Source of the DNA: CAYUMU01 sp964445985
GTDB taxonomy: Bacteria > Planctomycetota > Planctomycetia > Pirellulales > S012-138
DNA length: 53,180 bases
Assembly: GCA_964445985.1 (NCBI GenBank)
Contig: CAYUMU010000047.1
Span: forward strand, 1-53,180
Direction: 5' to 3'
Below are positions 18,901 to 24,558 of the stretch, piece after piece; the stretch's first letter is position 1; each line of letters starts with the position of its first letter. The translations under genes and the position numbers were made by a program. Under the pieces are notes generated by a model, which was not told the origin of the DNA, searched no databases, and saw only the letters and a list, made by a program, of their open reading frames with translations.

Positions 18901-19944
18901 CGCCATCCCATAGCAAGGGCAAATCGCTTCCGCCGCCAGACCGTACGGGGCAAAAGCGGCGGCGAACCGTCGCAAGGTTTCGGCGTGGATCGGTTCGGCC
19001 CCGTTGTAGGCCACTTCCCAGCACGAAAGGTCCAGGCCGGCCCGCTCTTCGTCGCTTGTTTCGTCCGCGCACAGCTGATACGCGAAATTCGGCGCCCCGC
19101 TGATCGACACCCGATAGTCCGAAATCAACCGCAGCCAGCGAATTGGCTGCTGCAAAAAAGCCACCGGCGACATGAACGCCAAATTCCCGCCCCACACCAG
19201 CGGGTGCAGCATGTTGCCGATCAGGCCCATGTCGTGATACATGGGCAGCCAGCCGCCGCAATGAAACTCCGGCCGCTGCCGGAAAGCCCGGCCAATATGC
19301 TGCTGATTGCTCAAGATATTGGCGTGCGTCACGATCACGCCCTTGGGATCACCCGTCGATCCCGACGTGAACTGCAAGAACGCCGGCCGCTGCGAATCGG
19401 CCTCCGGCTCGCTCCACCGCGCGGCATCGAGCCCCGCCGCCCCGTCGTCCACCGCCAGCCAATCGAGCGCCGCCAACGACGGCCATTCGTCAAACCGCTC
19501 GCGCAGCGGAGCCAACGTATCGCCATGACTCAAAGCCAGCGTGGCTCCCGAATCGGCCAGAATGGTTTCGATCCGGGTGCTCTTTTGATTTTTCCGAGGA
19601 GGATAAGCCGGCACGGCTATGGCGCCAGCGTACAAACACCCAAAAAAGGCCGCGATAAAATCCAGCCCTTGCGGAAAAATCAGCAGAACCCGCTCCCCTT
19701 CGGCCCCTCGCTGCTGCAGCCAGGCGGCAATCTCTTTCGCCCGAACGTCCAATTCGGCGTACGAACAATTCTGGGCCGGCTGCACGTAATCCAAGTACGT
19801 GTACAGCCGCCGAGAGCCGTGCTCGGCAGCGCGGGCTCGCAGAACGCCGTCCAAGGTGAGCGCCGTTCGCAACAAGTCTGGAATTTGAATGGGATGCTTC
19901 ACGGCTTTCGGGGGCAGGGGGAGAGTGCTGTTCTCAATCCTCAC
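9892..19944 (-). CDS. Loading and first-extension megasynthase, FAAL-ACP-KS-AT-DH-cMT-ER-KR-ACP
   Basis: This 3350-residue protein starts the pathway. A fatty acyl-AMP ligase (about 15-620, FTSGSTGDPKG near 192-202) activates a free fatty acid and loads it on the first ACP (Ser707). KS (about 756-1185) has Cys933, His1069 and His1106. AT (about 1287-1590) has Ser1377 and a malonyl-type HAFH. DH (about 1665-1935) has His1690 and Asp1858. A C-methyltransferase has EIGAGTGG at 2175-2182. Residues about 2350-2560 look like the structural half of a split KR. ER (about 2560-2882) has AAAGGVG at 2709-2715, and KR (about 2890-3140) has SGGLGGLG at 2919-2926. The second ACP has Ser3222. In KR the usual catalytic Tyr of the ANYAAAN motif is His (ANHAAAN, about 3059-3065). 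The C-terminal tail ends in a short charged helix suited to docking. The assigned start is GTG with no clear ribosome site. Confidence 0.93.
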   Translation of the reverse strand: MRIENSTLPLPPKAVKHPIQIPDLLRTALTLDGVLRARAAEHGSRRLYTYLDYVQPAQNCSYAELDVRAKEIAAWLQQRGAEGERVLLIFPQGLDFIAAFFGCLYAGAIAVPAYPPRKNQKSTRIETILADSGATLALSHGDTLAPLRERFDEWPSLAALDWLAVDDGAAGLDAARWSEPEADSQRPAFLQFTSGSTGDPKGVIVTHANILSNQQHIGRAFRQRPEFHCGGWLPMYHDMGLIGNMLHPLVWGGNLAFMSPVAFLQQPIRWLRLISDYRVSISGAPNFAYQLCADETSDEERAGLDLSCWEVAYNGAEPIHAETLRRFAAAFAPYGLAAEAICPCYGMAETTLLVSGSHPGEAVITTSVDAERLGQGIVQVADPQGANSQGSDAGGDEPRTAGEGSRKALELVACGEPDPEMTVLIVDPETRLPCAANQVGEIWASGTSVAAGYWGRPEVSAATFGATLADGPAEMRERKFLRTGDLGFLHDGQLYVTGRLKDLLIVRGANHYPQDIERTVAASHEALMADAGAVFALPGEDGGSERVVVVNELQRSHLRTANHEEIFAAVRRAVASEHELTIEAIVLLRTVSIPKTSSGKIQRRLTRQMFEADELKVVGRWNRGEAAGSQELAHDELAAVEEGQLPEGELSAVTAESTATLAALSSDERLAITELEDWLIERLAARLKIAPTQIGHRQPFATFGVDSLTAVRMAGELETKLSRTISPTVAWDHRHVAGLAYFLVTGRSEPAAMPGTSQRAKSDSQEPLAVVGVGCNVPGAYGADAYWQLLKQGVCSVGETPTDRWGASLEAVAEGAGKLPQRGGFVQGVDQFDPGFFGISPREAAEMDPQQRMLLETAWQALEHAGISADSLAGTQTGVFIGVSGGDYARLQAAAWHAVSGHSATGNSMAIAANRLSYQFDFRGPCLAIDTACSSSLVAVHQAVAAIRRGECDVALAGGVSLILNPDTTASFSSQSGMLSPRGLCQTFAADADGFVRGEGCGVVVLKRLSQALADGDRILATVRGSAVNQDGRSNGLTAPNGLSQQEVIRAALADGGVDAEQVDYIEAHGTGTPLGDPIEMGSLGAVFGQRKHKLTVGSVKTNLGHLEGAAGIAGFIKTCLALHHGYIPAHLHFDRPSPHVDWSLPVEIPTAGQEWQRSEARRRLAGVSSFGFGGTNAHVILEEAPAVAEVMDVESAEGPQVLTLSAKTPTALTSLADNYQRFLLADDASARAWPAVCATANVGRAALQYRLALVAGDAEEAAARLKAFTLGDETPAWQGSATAEPPLAWLFSGQGQRFVGAGREWYDRYPGFRACLDEADQAISAVGSRSLPEMLWQDGAHWNGTDVQLGLFGFQYAWAKWWQQLGLMPRVVLGHSLGEYAAACLAGVFSLADAVKLVHKRAELMGRLPEAGGMLAVAAGAAQLSPYLSDAAELRVSLAALNGPRQTVVAGSSAGLKQLEARLAAVGIGSKPLATSHAFHSPLLDPLLDEFEATANTIEFQRPRVAYLSPVLGDWDREQVATPGYWRRQLREPVRFAAALAKLAEQSSGVWAEIGPGNVLGRLAKAAVAGTEEAARPQVLAGWPGAADEDRYLQAELGQLWAAGAAVDWRSFYQRNGKRPRPVTLPSYPFERKRYWFTNEPIERQIAAESVPTVATASSGNAWGMRLDVAGPTIVFETDLAEHAYLVDHQVGGSVVFPAAGYLALVASAAIEVAGEPLAVGDVTFQRPLTFAAGESCRVQTLLEPEQTANTYTARIAKKEADGWRVYATARLLPLQETTLASNVSSAPPPGTPIEPAEHYRRLREVGLAYGPAFQGVTRLVRVSSPSQNNEQAAWGEVRLPAGLSHSEGVPHPALLDAAFQVAAAAFGEDEAPSAWLPVGVERFQLEIATSKLENGSLVVNATVNTVNDQQRQIDLTLGDAAGNRLASITGLRVQRTALAGLPADAVDAAAAASDDLLFEEVWVPKGRRREWRGAVEATAAELARAAMQIREEVAQWTSLRAHREFLQQLETLCGYWAADALRRLGVPTSAGARFRAVDLGLELEVDRGQQRLFERLLAMVAEEGWLAKQGDEYAVKSWPAYDTASESARQLGESYPAGLPELTLVGRCAERLADVLLGEADPLPLLFPRDGSTGAADVYRDSSGGRAMNALVAEAMAEVAKHLPPGRALRVLEIGAGTGGTTSAVLPRLNAERSQYVFTDIAAGFLAPAQEQFGSYGFVVYRTLDIERDPLAQGFQPESFDLVLAANVLHAVADLPQALANIARLTTPGGQMVLLEGTGPTRWLDLTFGLTKGWWRFHDTARSDYPLIGGAAWQRLLAEAGFDESAVISPLDELDAAEAESVVVVARQATVPAPVEEVSPAIGLIGELATTASLQSALQARGRNCVLMDWPSSAASLSSVGEQLAGVSEVIVCPPRLRGAGQADALPQEVERAALGMLWAVRQVQEMQRRAGGLPVRMWLLTTAAQAVRGGVEEASLAQAAMWGMARTAALEHGDWQCRQIDLDPAVASEAAAQFVAEEVLAADGETENEVALRGEVRLARRLRALPSDEAGGGSGLAQVLEIAQRGTLASLELASRERSAPRAGEVEIAIRAAGLNFRDVLNALGLYPGTPPLGAECVGEVVRVGADVTDLQMGDAVVAIAPRTLADYVTAPSVAVARLPQGWMLPWEDTATLPVTFLTAAVALEQLGGLRREAGATSPRKVLIHAAAGGVGLAAVQLAQAAGAEIHATASPGKHAALRAAGLGRLYSSRTTEFSEEVLTATAGGGVSLVLSSLSAEFVEANLHCLAAGGLFVDIAKHTSDVASKIAALRPDVRYESFDLATLLSEQPEKVRAWLGDVLTRVAAGELRPLPRQLFPLEQAEQAFRVLQQAEHVGKVVLTTRNLVAASTDASLGGMTADASEYVAPEARADRSYLISGGLGGLGLLTAGWLLEQGAGRVVLLARRRATAGEQQQLDSWNRGEERVVVLTTDVSNSRQVEVALQQVRDTLLPIGGIFHLAGALDNALLGQQNAERLGRVLGPKVAGGWNLHRASLADPLDFFVMYGSAAGVLGSPGQANHAAANQFLDALAHWRRSEQRVAQSISWGPWAEVGAAAALGTDEQIVLAGMGKIFPSEGLCLLARCLRCGIVQVAAMRLRVQAMPAHLQSLPLFSFLTETSQDIRSGAEGASAFLALYAQSPVADRRQLLLDHVRSLVARVLGWENATAIPGDAALSDLGLDSLTALELRNGLELSLGRRFPASLVFDYPTLYDMVTYFQCMLPTEEPPGGAAPDLEAHPAKQVMDPSAVEAWKDKEGSRESQDPNASNVPTVPYAKPVDARQATPDSGVHEVLESLADLHAELEQWGKKK
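14131..17026 (-). repeat. 2,896-bp direct repeat, copy in FAAL-PKS gene
   Basis: This is the partner of the repeat in the downstream PKS gene, in the same orientation and the same protein reading frame (residue offset +720). It covers residues about 973-1938 of the FAAL-PKS. A further 35-bp identical island lies outside it, at 17126-17160 against 9249-9283, around the KS active-site Cys and shifted by one codon. Confidence 0.95.
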
Positions 19945-20654
19945 GCGGGCAGGCGTCGCTACATCCCAAGTCCTTCTAGGCTCCGCAAACTTTGTGCACC
20001 GATCAATTTGCCTATCTTGACAAGTGTCGGCCGCATGTCAACGAAGGGGGGCGAGTGCAATTCCAACGGGGGGGGTGTTTTGCCGTTTTTCCACCCCTTC
20101 GCGGGAATTCGCTGCCGCTGCCTGTCGTCATTCGCACCCGTGGGTTCATCTTTAGAACCCCAGGTTTGCACGGTTTCGGACAGCTTTCCTCAATCTGGGT
20201 AAGGACCAAAGCGCAGATGAACCAACCGAGTTACGGCTGTCGCCCTCCCGCTGCGGGGTTCAGTACGATACGATTCATTGCGAGTCATCGGCAGAAATGA
20301 CATTGCTATCGTTCCGAACCTTCCCAGGCCGGTAGAATCATTCAGGAGCGTGCAACCGGTTGGGGTGGCGATCCGGGGTGTCCGCACAATGGGTGCCTCC
20401 AGCAAATTCGCTCCCCCACCAGCCGCGCAACCTTGCCGATATTTACAAATAAAATGCCTGTCCGCTGCTTGATGCGCCCCAAATGGCATTGAAATCCTAG
20501 AGGCCGCCCGGCAATAACGAGCATGCCGTAGCGAATTGCCCTGTAACATTGTCGCAGGCCGCACGCCCCACAGGGGGGAATGAGTCCGTGCTTTGCCCCG
20601 CCACGGTCCCCCGGCAAACCGCCCACTACCTTCCAACTCGAGCCTGAACTGCGT
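19945..20654. other. Divergent intergenic region between PKS operon and ABC permease
   Basis: About 700 bp without a convincing gene; the ORFs here show no recognisable domain. The region must contain the operon promoter on the minus strand and the permease promoter on the plus strand. Visible elements are an inverted repeat TGACA-N13-TGTCA (20018-20040), runs of six G (20046-20051) and eight G (20068-20075), and a TAGAAT box near 20331-20336 that could be a plus-strand -10 element. Confidence 0.5.
20013..20041 (-). promoter_or_regulatory. Candidate promoter and overlapping inverted repeat for the PKS-NRPS operon
   Basis: On the minus strand TTGACA (20041-20036) is followed, after 17 bp, by AAGATA (20018-20013), about 70 bp before the assigned GTG start of the FAAL-PKS gene. 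The -35 box matches consensus exactly; the -10 box is weak. The two boxes are overlapped by the inverted repeat TGACA-N13-TGTCA, which could be an operator. No regulator gene is adjacent. Confidence 0.35.
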
Positions 20655-21818
20655 ATGTGGTTTTCAACCTTTATTTTTAAGAACGTCACCCGTCGCATGA
20701 TGCGCTCCTCGCTCACGGCCGTCGCCATGGCGCTGGGCGTGGCCGCCGTGGTCTCGCTGGTGGGCATTGCCGAAGAATTTGAAAATTCCTTCAGCGCGCT
20801 CTACCGCGAAGCCAAGTTCGACCTGGTGGTGTTCAACTCGGCCAAATGGGGTGGGCTGGCCCAAGCCATTCCCGAAAGCCTGGAAGACCGCATGCGCGAC
20901 GTCCCCGGGGTGAAAGAAATCGTGCCAGGCCTCACCGAGGTCGATAGCCTCGACGATGGCATGCAGGTGCCCGTGCAGGGTTACCGGCCCGAAACCTCCG
21001 TCTTCGACCATTACGTGCTCAAGGACGGCCGAAAACTAAAGCCCGGCGACACCAACGCCGTGATGATCGGCACCCAACTCGCCGCCAACACCGACGTCAA
21101 AGTCGGCGATTCCTTCATGCTGCTTCGTAAGGAATGGAAAGTGGTAGGCATCTTCGAAACCGCCAACTTCATCGAGAAAAACACCGCCATTGTGCCGCTC
21201 GAAGAATTGCAAAAACTCTCCGCGCTTTCCCGCCCGGAAGAGCCGATGGTGACCGGCTTCTTTATTGTGGTCGATGAACCCGAGAGCGAAGCTTTAGAAC
21301 GGAAGGTGAAGGCCGACCTTGCCGTGATTTTCGATCAGGTCAATACCGAGCGGGCCGACGTCAAAAATCTCAAGGCCAACCTCACCAGCGAGCACGCCCA
21401 AAACCTGCAAGAAATCAAGCTTGGCCAGGCCATGGCGTGGCTCACCTCCACGGTCGCTCTGATCATTGGGGCCGTTGGCATGGTGAACACCATGCTCATG
21501 TCGGTCCAAGAACGCACCAAAGAAATCGGCATTCTCCGCGCCATCGGCTGGCGCAAGTCGCGGGTCATGAAAATGATCGTGGGCGAAGCGATGCTCCTCA
21601 GTGGCCTCGGCGCCGTGCTCGGTGTATTCGGTGGCATCCTGCTCACGAAAATGCTCACCATGATGCCCCCCGTGCGCAGCATCATGCAGGGTCAGGTTCC
21701 CTTCTGGATTATGGCGGTGGCCGCCATCATTGCCCTGCTGATCGGCACCTTGGCTGGCATGCTGCCCGCCTACCGGGCCGCCCGACTCGCCCCGACTTCC
21801 GCCCTGCGATACGAATAG
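20655..21818 (+). CDS. ABC transporter permease, FtsX/MacB type
   Basis: This is a 387-residue inner-membrane protein of the FtsX/MacB_PCD family. It has an N-terminal membrane segment (about 17-40), a large periplasmic domain, and three C-terminal membrane segments (near 285-307, 325-355 and 355-385). The cytoplasmic signature between helices, with GILRAIGWRKSRVM, is typical of these permeases. They work with a separate ATPase to power lipoprotein or substrate extrusion; no ATPase gene is adjacent. The ATG at 20655 is preferred over the upstream in-frame ATG at 20580, because the extra 25 residues are proline-rich and not family-like. It is divergent from the PKS operon, so a role in exporting that product is possible but not shown. 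Confidence 0.85.
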   Translation: MWFSTFIFKNVTRRMMRSSLTAVAMALGVAAVVSLVGIAEEFENSFSALYREAKFDLVVFNSAKWGGLAQAIPESLEDRMRDVPGVKEIVPGLTEVDSLDDGMQVPVQGYRPETSVFDHYVLKDGRKLKPGDTNAVMIGTQLAANTDVKVGDSFMLLRKEWKVVGIFETANFIEKNTAIVPLEELQKLSALSRPEEPMVTGFFIVVDEPESEALERKVKADLAVIFDQVNTERADVKNLKANLTSEHAQNLQEIKLGQAMAWLTSTVALIIGAVGMVNTMLMSVQERTKEIGILRAIGWRKSRVMKMIVGEAMLLSGLGAVLGVFGGILLTKMLTMMPPVRSIMQGQVPFWIMAVAAIIALLIGTLAGMLPAYRAARLAPTSALRYE

Positions 21819-21874
21819 TAGTCCGCCGCACGTCTTCACTTGCCGTGCAAGGTTTCCCGCCCGCGACCGCAACC

Positions 21875-22315
21875 ATGGCCTGGCTTTCGAACTTCGTTCA
21901 GCAAATTTCCTGGACGCAGGTCGCCTGGGTGGTGGGCGTGTTTCTCGTCACCTTCGTAGGCAGCCTGATCGTGGTGGGCGTGCTCGTCGTTCTGCTGCCC
22001 CCCACCTTCTTCCTCGAACGCCATAACCGCGCGTTCTGGGTCGATCGCCACCCCATCCAGCGCTGGTCGGCCGTCGTCCTCAAAAACCTGCTCGGTGTGG
22101 CGCTCATCATCGTGGGCATTGCCCTCTCGCTACCCGGCGTGCCAGGCCAGGGAATCCTGACCATCCTCATTGGCATTATCCTGATGGACTTCCCCGGCAA
22201 GCGTTCCATCGAACGCAAAATCGTCGGCCGACCCAAAGTCCTATCCGCCCTCAACCGCCTCCGAGCCCGCTTCGGCAAACCGCCCCTGGTGCTGGAAGAG
22301 AATACGAGTGGCTAG
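21875..22315 (+). CDS. PGPGW-family small membrane protein
   Basis: A 146-residue protein with two or three predicted membrane segments (about 10-42 and 66-105) and a C-terminal basic tail. The SLPGVPGQG stretch followed by a hydrophobic helix and DFPGKR matches the family of putative transmembrane PGPGW proteins, whose function is unknown. The open frame extends far upstream but overlaps the permease gene. The ATG at 21875, 56 nt after the permease stop, gives a sensible protein beginning MAWLSNF. It is probably co-transcribed with the permease. Confidence 0.8.
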   Translation: MAWLSNFVQQISWTQVAWVVGVFLVTFVGSLIVVGVLVVLLPPTFFLERHNRAFWVDRHPIQRWSAVVLKNLLGVALIIVGIALSLPGVPGQGILTILIGIILMDFPGKRSIERKIVGRPKVLSALNRLRARFGKPPLVLEENTSG

Positions 22316-22328
22316 TACCTGGTAGCCA

Positions 22329-22706
22329 CTAGCTACCAGCCGCCGGCTTAACTTCAGGCTTCGCGGCTTCGCTGGCCGTCTTGGCAGCATCCCGCTTCGC
22401 CTTCGCCTCGGCCGCCAGAGCTTGCACCTTCTGCAACTGCTCCGGGGTCAGCACCGCTTCCACCTCGCCGTTCCGCTTGTCCTTGAGCGCGGCCAACTCG
22501 GCTTCCAGCTTCGCAAGCTGCTCAGCATAAGACTGCTGAATGGCATAGATTTTCTCACGCTGGTCAGGGCTGATCACCGCCGAGTAATAAGCCGGCAAAA
22601 CCCCCCGCGGCTTGCGTCGCGGCTTCGCCTCGGGCTCCTGGGCCATCGAGATCACCGAGCCCACCACCAACAACATCGCCACCAACGAACACACCGAGCG
22701 TTTCAT
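22329..22706 (-). CDS. Small secreted coiled-coil protein
   Basis: A 125-residue protein with a signal peptide of about 22 residues (MKRSVCSLVAMLLVVGSVIS, then AQ). A charged helical region rich in Glu, Lys, Ala and Leu follows (about 48-112), containing ISPDQREKI and LTPEQLQKV. Such paired DQ/EQ helices recall Spy/LTxxQ-type periplasmic proteins, but the match is only by eye. It is convergent with the PGPGW gene, with 13 nt between the stops. The function is unknown; a periplasmic or planctomycete-type secreted structural role is possible. Confidence 0.75.
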   Translation of the reverse strand: MKRSVCSLVAMLLVVGSVISMAQEPEAKPRRKPRGVLPAYYSAVISPDQREKIYAIQQSYAEQLAKLEAELAALKDKRNGEVEAVLTPEQLQKVQALAAEAKAKRDAAKTASEAAKPEVKPAAGS

Positions 22707-22989
22707 AGCATTTGCCCCACTTGAGGGAATGTCACGGAGAAAAAAAACTCACGCGTCCCTGCACCAGCAATCGCATCCGGCTTCAAGTTCGGGGGGGGGT
22801 ATAAACCCTCATCCCGGCGTATGGTAGCCAGCCGCCGCGCGGTTGTAAATATTTTTTTGAAACGACATTTTCTCCTCGCCACATCCACCAACAAACCATC
22901 CCGCATCGGTTCATACCCTCGGCCTGCGCTAGGCTGGGCGGCAGTTGAGATAATTCCAGCGCATAAAAGTCCTCGAATAAATTCTTGCC
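22707..22989. other. Intergenic stretch with homopolymer tracts
   Basis: No gene is supported. It holds an eight-A run (22740-22747), a nine-G run (22791-22799) followed by TATAAA, and a weak ECF41-like site, TGTCACG (22730-22736) followed by CGTC (22754-22757) at a spacing of 17. The stronger ECF41 site lies just downstream. Confidence 0.4.
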
Positions 22990-23016
22990 TGTCACAAACC
23001 GAGCTCCTCAAACGTC
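22990..23016 (+). promoter_or_regulatory. ECF41 sigma factor target promoter
   Basis: TGTCACA at 22990-22996 and CGTC at 23013-23016 are separated by 16 bp. These are the -35 and -10 motifs described for promoters recognised by ECF41-group sigma factors. The site is 69 bp before the cupin start, and the cupin gene is followed by an ECF41 sigma gene, so autoregulation of the whole unit is likely. The motif match is seen directly; its use is inferred. Confidence 0.8.
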
Positions 23017-23085
23017 CTTGTTACCGAACGGCAAATAGGCATCCGTTGAGAAGCCGCCGTGCCCGCGGTCAACCAGGAGCTCATC

Positions 23086-23523
23086 ATGAAGAGCACGTTA
23101 TTCTTGCTGGCGGCAGGCGCCGTGCTGGGCGCCGGCGGCATGTCGTTTGCCCACCTTCACGACCATGCCGGCCACGGCGAACAAGTCAAGGTCCTCTCCT
23201 CCCGCGACATTCAAGAAACTCTGGATGGCAAGGCCGCCGGCGCAACCATCGTCGAAGTCACCCTCGAAGCTGATCAGGCAGGCGCAGCCCACCGGCACCC
23301 AGGGCCTGGCTTCGTCTACGTGCTCGAAGGCGAATACGAACTCGGCATCAACGACCAGCCGACCAAGATCTTCAAGGCCGGCGAAACATTCTACGAACCG
23401 ACCGGCTGTCTGCACCGCGTCTCCAAAAACCCTTCCTCAAAAGGCCGCACGCGCTTGATCGCGGTCGTCTTGCACCCCCGCGGCGTGAAGGATATCGCGG
23501 TTCCCGAGCCCACACCCAAATAA
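23086..23523 (+). CDS. Secreted cupin-domain protein
   Basis: A 145-residue protein with an N-terminal signal-like segment (MKSTLFLLAAGAVLGAGG) and a His-rich stretch (HLHDHAGHG). A single cupin barrel follows: HRHPGPGFVYVLEGE supplies the first metal-binding motif, and EPTGCLHRV supplies the second-motif His. Small cupins of this type bind a metal and may act as oxygenases, isomerases or sensors; the substrate is unknown. The ATG at 23086 is chosen because AGGAG lies 6 nt upstream. It is the first gene after the ECF41-type promoter, and it stands next to an ECF41 sigma factor and an oxidoreductase, which fits the usual ECF41 neighbourhood of small redox or decarboxylase proteins. Confidence 0.88.
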   Translation: MKSTLFLLAAGAVLGAGGMSFAHLHDHAGHGEQVKVLSSRDIQETLDGKAAGATIVEVTLEADQAGAAHRHPGPGFVYVLEGEYELGINDQPTKIFKAGETFYEPTGCLHRVSKNPSSKGRTRLIAVVLHPRGVKDIAVPEPTPK

Positions 23524-23612
23524 TCCGACTGGCCCATGCAAAGTTCACCGCGGTCGGCAACAATAGCGGCCAGAGTCCCTCCCACCCTGAATTCATTAGG
23601 AGTTGGGTCGCC

Positions 23613-24461
23613 ATGAACAAAACTCTGACGGAACTGCGGCCTCGGATGATGTCCGTCGCCTATCGCATGCTCGGCAGCGTGGCAGAAGCTGAAGATGCCG
23701 TCCAAGACGCCTATCTGCGTTTGCAGGCTGCCAACGAAGTGAATTCGCCCGAAGGCTTTCTGGTCACCACGACCACCCGCTGCTGCATCGACCGCCTCAG
23801 GGCAAGCCGGCGCCGGCAGACCTACATCGGCCCTTGGGTGCCCGAGCCCGTCGATACCAGTTCCCGAGAGCAAAGCTCCGCGCTGGCGGAAACTCTCAGT
23901 CAGGCTTTTCTGCTCATGCTAGAACGATTGTCGCCGAACGAGCGAGCCGCATTCCTGCTGCGAACAGTATTCGATTATGAATACTCCGAAATCGCACGGG
24001 TCCTGGGCAAATCCGAGGTCCATGCCCGGCAAATCTTCAGCAGGGCCAAGCTGCGAATGCAGCAAGCAACGCCGCGGTTTGCGGTGCCGCCCCGCCAGGC
24101 CGATAGCTTGGCCGAACAGTTCATCGCGGCCTGCCGCGCCGGCGACGTCAAGCTCGTCGAGCAACTCTTCAGCGAAAACGCCGAAGTGTACTCCGACGGC
24201 GGCGGCAAAGTCTCCGCCGCGCGCGTGGTCATCCGCGGACGCGACCGCGCTGCCCGCTTCTTGGCCGGAGTGTTCAGCAAACGCCGGCGAAATTGCGAAA
24301 TGCACACCGCCCAAGTAAACGGCAAGCCAGGCGTGGTCTTCACCTCGGGCGGCGAGGTGGTGCAGGTAGTGTCGATCTCCATCGAGGGCGACGTCAAGGC
24401 CGTCTATATGACGCTCAACCCAGACAAACTCGCCCGCTGGTCGAAGGCCGAAATCGACTAA
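23613..24461 (+). CDS. ECF41-family RNA polymerase sigma factor with SnoaL-like C-terminus
   Basis: A 282-residue sigma-70-family factor. Sigma2 (about 8-70) contains AEDAVQDAYLRL and sigma4 (about 95-150) contains the helix-turn-helix. The linker has YIGPWVPEP (71-79), close to the ECF41 linker signature. The C-terminal SnoaL/NTF2-like extension (about 163-280) has DGGGK (195-199) and NPDKL (269-273), both hallmarks of ECF41. In this group the fused extension controls sigma activity in place of a separate anti-sigma factor. It lies 89 nt after the cupin gene and 97 nt before the oxidoreductase gene. A matching promoter precedes the cupin gene. The inducing signal is not visible. Confidence 0.95.
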   Translation: MNKTLTELRPRMMSVAYRMLGSVAEAEDAVQDAYLRLQAANEVNSPEGFLVTTTTRCCIDRLRASRRRQTYIGPWVPEPVDTSSREQSSALAETLSQAFLLMLERLSPNERAAFLLRTVFDYEYSEIARVLGKSEVHARQIFSRAKLRMQQATPRFAVPPRQADSLAEQFIAACRAGDVKLVEQLFSENAEVYSDGGGKVSAARVVIRGRDRAARFLAGVFSKRRRNCEMHTAQVNGKPGVVFTSGGEVVQVVSISIEGDVKAVYMTLNPDKLARWSKAEID

Positions 24462-24558
24462 GCCATAGGAACGCACCGATCCCATGCCACTTAAACCAAA
24501 TCAGACAAAACCGTCAGAACCAGGCTCAGAGCAACTCTATCGATCGAAAGGTCAAACC

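Noticed and set aside
20190..20636. 148-codon minus-strand frame upstream of the PKS operon
   Set aside because: No motif, no ribosome site, and it runs into the start of the ABC permease gene; composition looks non-coding.
21437..21874. Long N-terminal extension of the PGPGW gene
   Set aside because: It overlaps the permease gene in another frame and its translation is His/Arg-rich noise; the real protein starts at 21875.
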